DNA from: Hymenolepis diminuta
Taxonomy: Eukaryota; Platyhelminthes; Cestoda; Cyclophyllidea; Hymenolepididae
NCBI GenBank assembly: GCA_900708905.1
Contig: CAADRB010000006.1
Coordinates: forward strand, 2,199,927 to 2,263,926
Direction of reading: 5' to 3'
DNA length: 64,000 bases
This document shows, piece by piece, positions 59,001 through 64,000 of the stretch (the stretch's first letter is position 1; each line of letters opens with the position of its first letter). The notes beneath the pieces were generated by a model. The model was not told where the DNA came from, searched no databases, and saw nothing but the letters and a program-made list of their open reading frames with translations. Position numbers and translations under genes: made by a program.

Positions 59001-62000
59001 TCTCTTTATTTTGCCGTCTAAATCGACCCATTAAATCCCCTGAATTACCAGTTTGGGAATTTGTGATTGGTATCTTGGGGTAGGCCTAAGTGACTTCAGA
59101 CTATCGGTGAACATCTCAGTTAAGTCGAAAATGAAAAAAAATTACAAGTTAGATGTATCGCGATTTACCTCTTTGACTGACTGGTTCCTTGCTCTAAGTC
59201 CAACGATAACAACATCAACCAGATCTTCAGTCTGTTGAACGTGGGTACCCCCACATAATTCGGCAGAGAAGAAACCAGTTAAACCATTAATTTTTTCATC
59301 AATCGTCTCTAGATCACCTCCAATGCAAACCGTACGAACTTTCTGTGGATAAGTCTCCCAGGGAAACCGTTGAACAAATGTTCTCTAAAAGAAAAAACAC
59401 GTTATCTCAAGGATAGAACCAACCTCCATAACTTCGGATAAATTGAGTTCCCGAGAAATAATGGGTAATTTTGCCTGGATAGCAGCTCGACATCTCGCTT
59501 CCACATTTCCCACCAAAGTCTCCAACTTGTCCGCACTTTCAAGAATGGTTAGACGAAGTGAAAATTTGTCGGGATCAACACGACTTCCATGATGAACTGA
59601 CGACTGATTAGTTGGACTAAAAGATTTTGAAGTTAACTCTTTCGCGAATGCCCAATTCAAGAGATGTTGAGCTGTATGATTTCGCATTAAATTCGCTCGG
59701 TATTCCTGAACAAACACGGTTGAAAAAAAAAACCAATATACTCACTGAATCTGGACAAAGAACTAGACAACTGGGTGGCTTGGTACTAGCCAATGAACCA
59801 AGAGAAGGAGAAACCCAATGAATAACCCAACCGTCATTCGATATTGTAGTATTGCTTTTCTCTAGTTTCTCGACTGATTCAACATTAAATACGATCTCCT
59901 AAAAATATAATCGTGATCGTTAAAGCGTGAAATTGAGAATACCTACTTGATTCTCCGCCGACCGAATAACTCCAATATCACTGGCTTGACCTCCACATGG
60001 ACTGTAAAAGTTGGTTCTGTCGAACACCAAACCCAACTGACTTCCCTTGTCACCCTCTTCTGATGAAAGAATGCCCGGAAGTTGATAAAAATCTTCAACA
60101 ATCTGGAGGTTTCTATCTTTTCCCACGATTACAGCAAGAAGATTTGCTTTCAAAGGTGGCACCTCTACAAAATTACAGAAATGTTGTCCACTTAGTTTCA
60201 TCGCGTACCACTGAAATACTAACAAAAGCTAAGCTAACTAGAGCTACTAAAACCATCAAAACACAGAAAGGAGAGGATGTTTCAAACAAATTTATATTAA
60301 AACCAGAAAACCAATTTGGATAAAAAATCTAGTTCAATAAAATAAGAGGTGGAATTTGAATGTACAATAGTTAATCTACACACACGACGAAGAAAAAACA
60401 GAAGGGGTCAACTACTTTCTTGAATTTGACTGACCGTAGGTATGTTGATCCTGCTCTTTCACACGTTTGACCTCATATTTCTGGTTATCCTGAGTTACGG
60501 GGGTCCGAAAGAAGAAATCTCGAAGGCTAGCGAGAGAGAACGTCTTTTCGACGGGTGGGGGTGGAAGTGAGGGATCGATTGGTGGCTTGAGTCCGTACCA
60601 TCGAGCTTGGGCGCAGATCATATCCCAGCTGAGTGGTTCACCGTAGTGGCCAGATTGAAGGCCATTAAGTTGTTCAGCTGGTAAAAGGAAAAAAATAAAT
60701 TTACCCAAACTCCGATACCTAAATTAATTTTACAGATACAAAATCATGCAGTTTATAATAAATCCCACCCATCAGAAGAGATAAAAAATGTTTGACTTTC
60801 TGGAATATCGAGTAGAAAAAATTAGTTAAAGTTAAGCTTACTTAGTATTGATACGTAAGATCATTCGACTGCCTCAACTTTAGGAAGAAAAATGAACTGA
60901 TCTGAAACGTGAACCTCCCATTTAACAAATGTCGTATAACTTGAGTCCAGAAATCAGAAGAAGTAGGATTCTTTGATACCTTAATGTTGCCCTCAGCTCT
61001 CTTTTACCGTTTATTAGACATTCTGGCAGCCGTTATCAGCTATGTCCACAATTAAAGAAAATTTAGATCTTTTTAATATTACCGTGGCTAATAAATAATA
61101 ACAGCTTCTTAAAATTCAGGAAAATAAGGGCGAATGTAAGGCGATTTTGGAAGAATGCCTTTAATAGAAAACTTAATAATTTCAGCTAAAACGACAACTT
61201 AAAGCCTGTCAAAATCACCATGTAACAATAAATTAACAATAGAAGCCTCTCATCAACCATTCTTTAATTTAAATAAACTACAGGCTTATTTACCTGATAA
61301 AACTCCTTCATAGCCGACGTCTTTCATACAATTGAGGAAGGTGTTTTCAATCTTGTCAAATCGAGGAAGAAAGCTATCTACCTCCTGCTGAATGATTTCG
61401 CTGATCTACAACATAAAAAAATAAACTATAGCGATGCTGAAAGAATTGGGTACACTCATTAATTAGCCTTTGATTGAGAAATTCGTATTTCGCTCGCAGC
61501 ACCAACCAAGATGGTTAGTTATTCCTGCTGATTTCGATTTGATGACCGATGTCTTTTACTATGTAACCGTTGTAGGGACAATGCTTTCGATGTCAATACC
61601 AAATCTGAACGTACTTGGTCATCGGAATGAACTGGTTTTGACGGTCGTGCCATAGATCCCTCCAGTTCTGCCTTGAAAGGAGCTGCAAGTGGTATCTGTC
61701 CAACAATGCGTTTGAGAAGTTCAGGCCGAGTAGCAGAATCCAATCCAGTGAGAATGGCCGCCCGTGTTGCACGATGAATGAGGTGTCTCAGTTTCAGACT
61801 CACACCTTGTCGACCGGGCAATAAACCATCTCGCATTGCCGTAGCCAGAGCTCGACTATGATCAGCCACAATACGGTAGGCGATATCGCGTCTTAGGGCA
61901 GTATAGTCAACAATTCTCTCCGGTTTGACCTAAAGGGAAAGTTACAATATATCAACTACTGGTAAAACTTCAGTAACAATACTTTAAAATATTTGACTTT

Positions 62001-62231
62001 TGGAAAAAGCGGAGGAGGGCCAAATATTATTTCCTCAAACAGGGTCTGTTTACGAGGTGGAGGATCGGGTCCGGTTTTTCTGGGTTTTGCAAATTCCTCC
62101 TCCAACTCCTCTTCAAACACAAAGTCACTGGTGTATGAGGGTACAGTAGAACCAATAATTCGCAAGGCCTCTGAGTGGATGTTATCAATGAGACGATAAA
62201 ATACATCGGTGTCGTAGGTAGTCATTGTACC
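56018..62231 (-). CDS. AARS2: Mitochondrial alanyl-tRNA synthetase, C-terminal eleven exons; 5' part outside the window
   Basis: Charges mitochondrial tRNA-Ala and edits mischarged Ser/Gly. Exons (minus): 62231-61998, 61929-61615, 61405-61294, 60677-60435, 60164-59947, 59898-59746, 59705-59424, 59384-59169, 57995-57567, 56406-56323 and 56245-56018. Together they are 2,514 nt, 837 residues, with all phases agreeing. Visible in order: the end of the aminoacylation domain (TTYDTDVFYRLID), the tRNA-binding helices (IAYRIVADHSRALATAMRDG, a diverged LRHLIHRATRAA) and IIQQEVDSFL. Then comes the beta-barrel (FDRTNFYSPCGGQASDIG) and the editing domain with both zinc-site halves, HTAQHLLNW and AELCGGTH. 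The helical linker and a poorly conserved C-Ala domain close the protein. ASD-type QASD and HLLNWA favour AARS2 over AARS1. Class II motifs 1-3 must lie right of 62231. The last two exons are the least certain. Confidence 0.9.
56407..57566 (-). other. AARS2 intron with SINE copy
   Basis: Phase-0 intron from a GTTCGT donor to a TTTCCAG acceptor. Most of its right part is the minus-strand SINE at 57341-57515. The rest is AT-rich with nothing recognised. Confidence 0.6.
57341..57515 (-). repeat. tRNA-derived SINE, copy B
   Basis: Read on the minus strand: CCAGTGGTGCAGTGGCCAAC head, GGTCACGAGATTTG, AGTTAATTTC and AGAGTGTGAGTTTCTCATAA, then a GATACCTTCTCCATATC end. It is collinear with copy A at 27541-27735. 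Its orientation is the same as the host gene AARS2. Confidence 0.7.
57996..59168 (-). other. AARS2 intron (1.2 kb)
   Basis: GTAAAT donor after QSVKE and TTTAG acceptor before FIGISGESAV, phase 0. A plus-strand frame of 69 codons at 58635-58844 has no support. No repeat is recognised. Confidence 0.65.
60678..61293 (-). other. AARS2 intron (0.6 kb)
   Basis: GTAAAT donor after EGVLS and TTTTACCAG acceptor before AEQLNG, phase 1. Nothing recognised inside. Confidence 0.7.
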
Positions 62232-62639
62232 CTAATAATAGGAAAATATGTTTACTTGATGAAAATAAGTAGCCTCAGAAAGAGCATATGACAAAAGAAA
62301 ACACCACTCCTAATTACTGTGAGAAGTCTATGGTCTCACGGGCATAATGTGTGAAGGGATTGTTCAGTGGATTCTTTTAAGGAATGTTGTGACTAAATTG
62401 TAAATTTTTACATTTCTTCCTAATTAATGGGATCCTGTGTAAGACAAGACGCAATCTACTTCGATTTACTTTCTCAAAATATTCGGCACTGTCAGAGGGA
62501 CGTGTGCCAGATCACTTGAATGAAATGTTCCAATCCCAAGCCAGTGCTTATAAAAGTTAGCAAAATGCTTCTAAAAACTCAACAAACTCCGATAATTTCA
62601 GGTGTCCTGTTTGTGGATGCTTCAAACAATATAAAGACA
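62232..62639 (-). other. AARS2 intron segment upstream of the first visible exon
   Basis: The exon at 62231 begins after an ATTATTAG acceptor in phase 0, so more coding exons lie to the right. None with class II synthetase motifs is seen here. Confidence 0.55.
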
Positions 62640-64000
62640 CGTATTAAAAACTGCGTCGCCCCAAAATAGTCACAATCCTGCGAACTCAATAATAACACGG
62701 GATTCAGTAAACATCCGCAATTTGTTCAAAATTCTGCGAAGCAGTGACCATGTAATTTAGCACACTTTAAGAAATAGGAAAATTTTATGAATAACTAACA
62801 ATAACCTGTTAATTTAATTTTTCTTTGATAAAAGCATTAATTTAATTTATCTCTTCCCGGCAAATGTTGTTGATCAATAAATTCAGACATTGGCTGCGCC
62901 TTGCATCTTTATCGAGTTCTTCTGAAGCGTATCAAGTAGCGGTCTGACCATGATTGCATCGGGTCCACAAGTTTCGTTATCCCATAAAGAGAGATTACAC
63001 GCGTCCAGATAAACCTTCGTTGGACCTGTTTTCAGTTTGGAGGTTAAGGCTACGTACTCAGCTTTAGACACCAAAATACTGCGGCGTCTGGGACATAAAT
63101 TGTCAAGCATTAAGAATCTCTTCCGCTATCTCCTACTCTTGTGACACGAGAAGCAGCCTTTTTAAATTGTCAACAAGTTGCCCATCTAGAGTACAGAGAT
63201 TAGGCTGTGTAAAAGGGAGATATTTAGACCATGACAAAGGTCTTCAAATCAAGCAAAAAAGAACTAAGTGAAATTGCTGGACGCAATCACTTCGGGTACG
63301 CCGTAAGTGGCAAAAGCTAGCGGAGGCTGTTAGTAATGGTATCGGATGTTACAAATTTGGGAGATAAGACCTTCGATCACTTTAAATATGAATAAATCAA
63401 GATAAGAAATTGCATGAATAGGTCCAGCAAGATTGAGATCGATGTGAAACCAAAGAGCTTTAGTTTGAGAACAAATAAAGGAATGCTGAGGAGGAATGAG
63501 TGAAGCCGTTTACATAACTTACGCCGTATTTTGCGCAACTACTCGGCATAGTAAAATCGATTAGGACGGAAAATGAGCTTTGGCTCAGCTCGAATGTGGT
63601 TGCGTCGACCAAGATATTTAGGAAGACTAGATCTTAGCGAACGATTTAAGAGTTCATGGGGGGGGGGGGGGGGGGGGGCAAAAGAACAACAAATTTCTTT
63701 CTATCTCCTTAGATTGCCCAGTTGATTTGCTTGGTGATCAAGAAGACGGGATTTCAGGAATAAATGACTTAAGGCATGGAGGATTACATAAAGTACATGA
63801 GATACCTATACACTATCTCTGACTGATGGGTACATTGGCCGTTGCAGTAGGAAGAACCTTAAGAGAGACAGGCACAAGAGTAGAATCAATAGAATTTTTG
63901 GAAGAACTTGGAGAAGCAGAAGGAAACTTTCCGCGGATAGGCTCTCAAACATTTGTAAAGAATTGAGCGATCCACTGTCTCTTTAGAAACCGAGGACTTT
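62640..64000 (-). mobile_element. Small LTR-like retroelement, copy 2, cut by the window edge
   Basis: A terminal repeat at about 62640-62850 (GCCCCAAAATAGTCACAATC, CGAACTCAATAATAACACGG, TTAATTTAATTTTTCTTTG) leads into an interior that is collinear with copy 1. Matches include GTCTGACCATGATTGC, GACCATGACAAAGGTCTTCA, AGCTAGCGGAGGCTGTTA, GAAATTGCATGAATAGGTCC and AATAGAATTTTTGGAAGAAC. The second terminal repeat should lie just past 64000. The minus strand has a 75-codon frame at 62883-63110 without a known domain. A run of 21 G at 63658-63678 interrupts this copy only. Confidence 0.6.
63658..63678 (+). repeat. Homopolymer run of 21 G
   Basis: Uninterrupted G run inside LTR-like copy 2. It stands out in otherwise AT-rich sequence and is absent from copy 1. 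It may be a gap-edge or assembly artefact. Confidence 0.9.

Overview
The window is AT-rich, intron-rich animal DNA carrying six protein-coding genes, four of them recognisable by protein family. The GTF2H1, SLC39A9 and PPP1R16 products resemble their vertebrate counterparts but are strongly diverged. Introns range from 66 bp to about 4.9 kb. Between the genes lie long stretches without genes that contain small tRNA-derived and LTR-like repeats. An invertebrate is certain enough. A parasitic flatworm (cestode or trematode) is my best guess from the low GC, gene structure and Ly6-type membrane proteins, but nothing in the window proves it.

Layout, left to right: (1) 3712-21425, plus strand: the last six exons of a PPP1R16-type (TIMAP/MYPT3) ankyrin-repeat regulatory subunit of protein phosphatase 1, ending in a CaaX box. 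Its first exons lie left of the window. (2) 21426-34361: about 13 kb without a supported gene, holding a SINE, dispersed repeats and a 1.7-kb LTR-like element. (3) 34362-36278, minus strand: the complete two-exon GTF2H1 (TFIIH p62). (4) 38211-44981, plus strand: a complete six-exon SLC39A9 (ZIP9) zinc transporter, head-to-head with GTF2H1 across 1.9 kb. (5) 44982-50403: 5.4 kb without a supported gene. (6) 50404-51093 and 54620-55357, plus strand: two tandem paralogues encoding N-terminally membrane-anchored Ly6/uPAR (LU, three-finger) proteins. (7) 56018-62231, minus strand: eleven exons of mitochondrial-type alanyl-tRNA synthetase (AARS2). The aminoacylation core is outside the window. (8) 62640-64000: an LTR-like element copy in an upstream AARS2 intron, containing a 21-G run.

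The genes are housekeeping or membrane functions with no evident shared pathway. The most unusual parts are the LU pair and the repeat family. In the LU pair, both main exons begin at a phase-0 splice acceptor with no usable ATG. The repeat family has small, apparently non-autonomous terminal repeats (about 180 bp) and at least five terminal-repeat copies. Exon joins were checked by hand for phase: the totals for GTF2H1, SLC39A9 and AARS2 are exact multiples of three and all internal phases agree.
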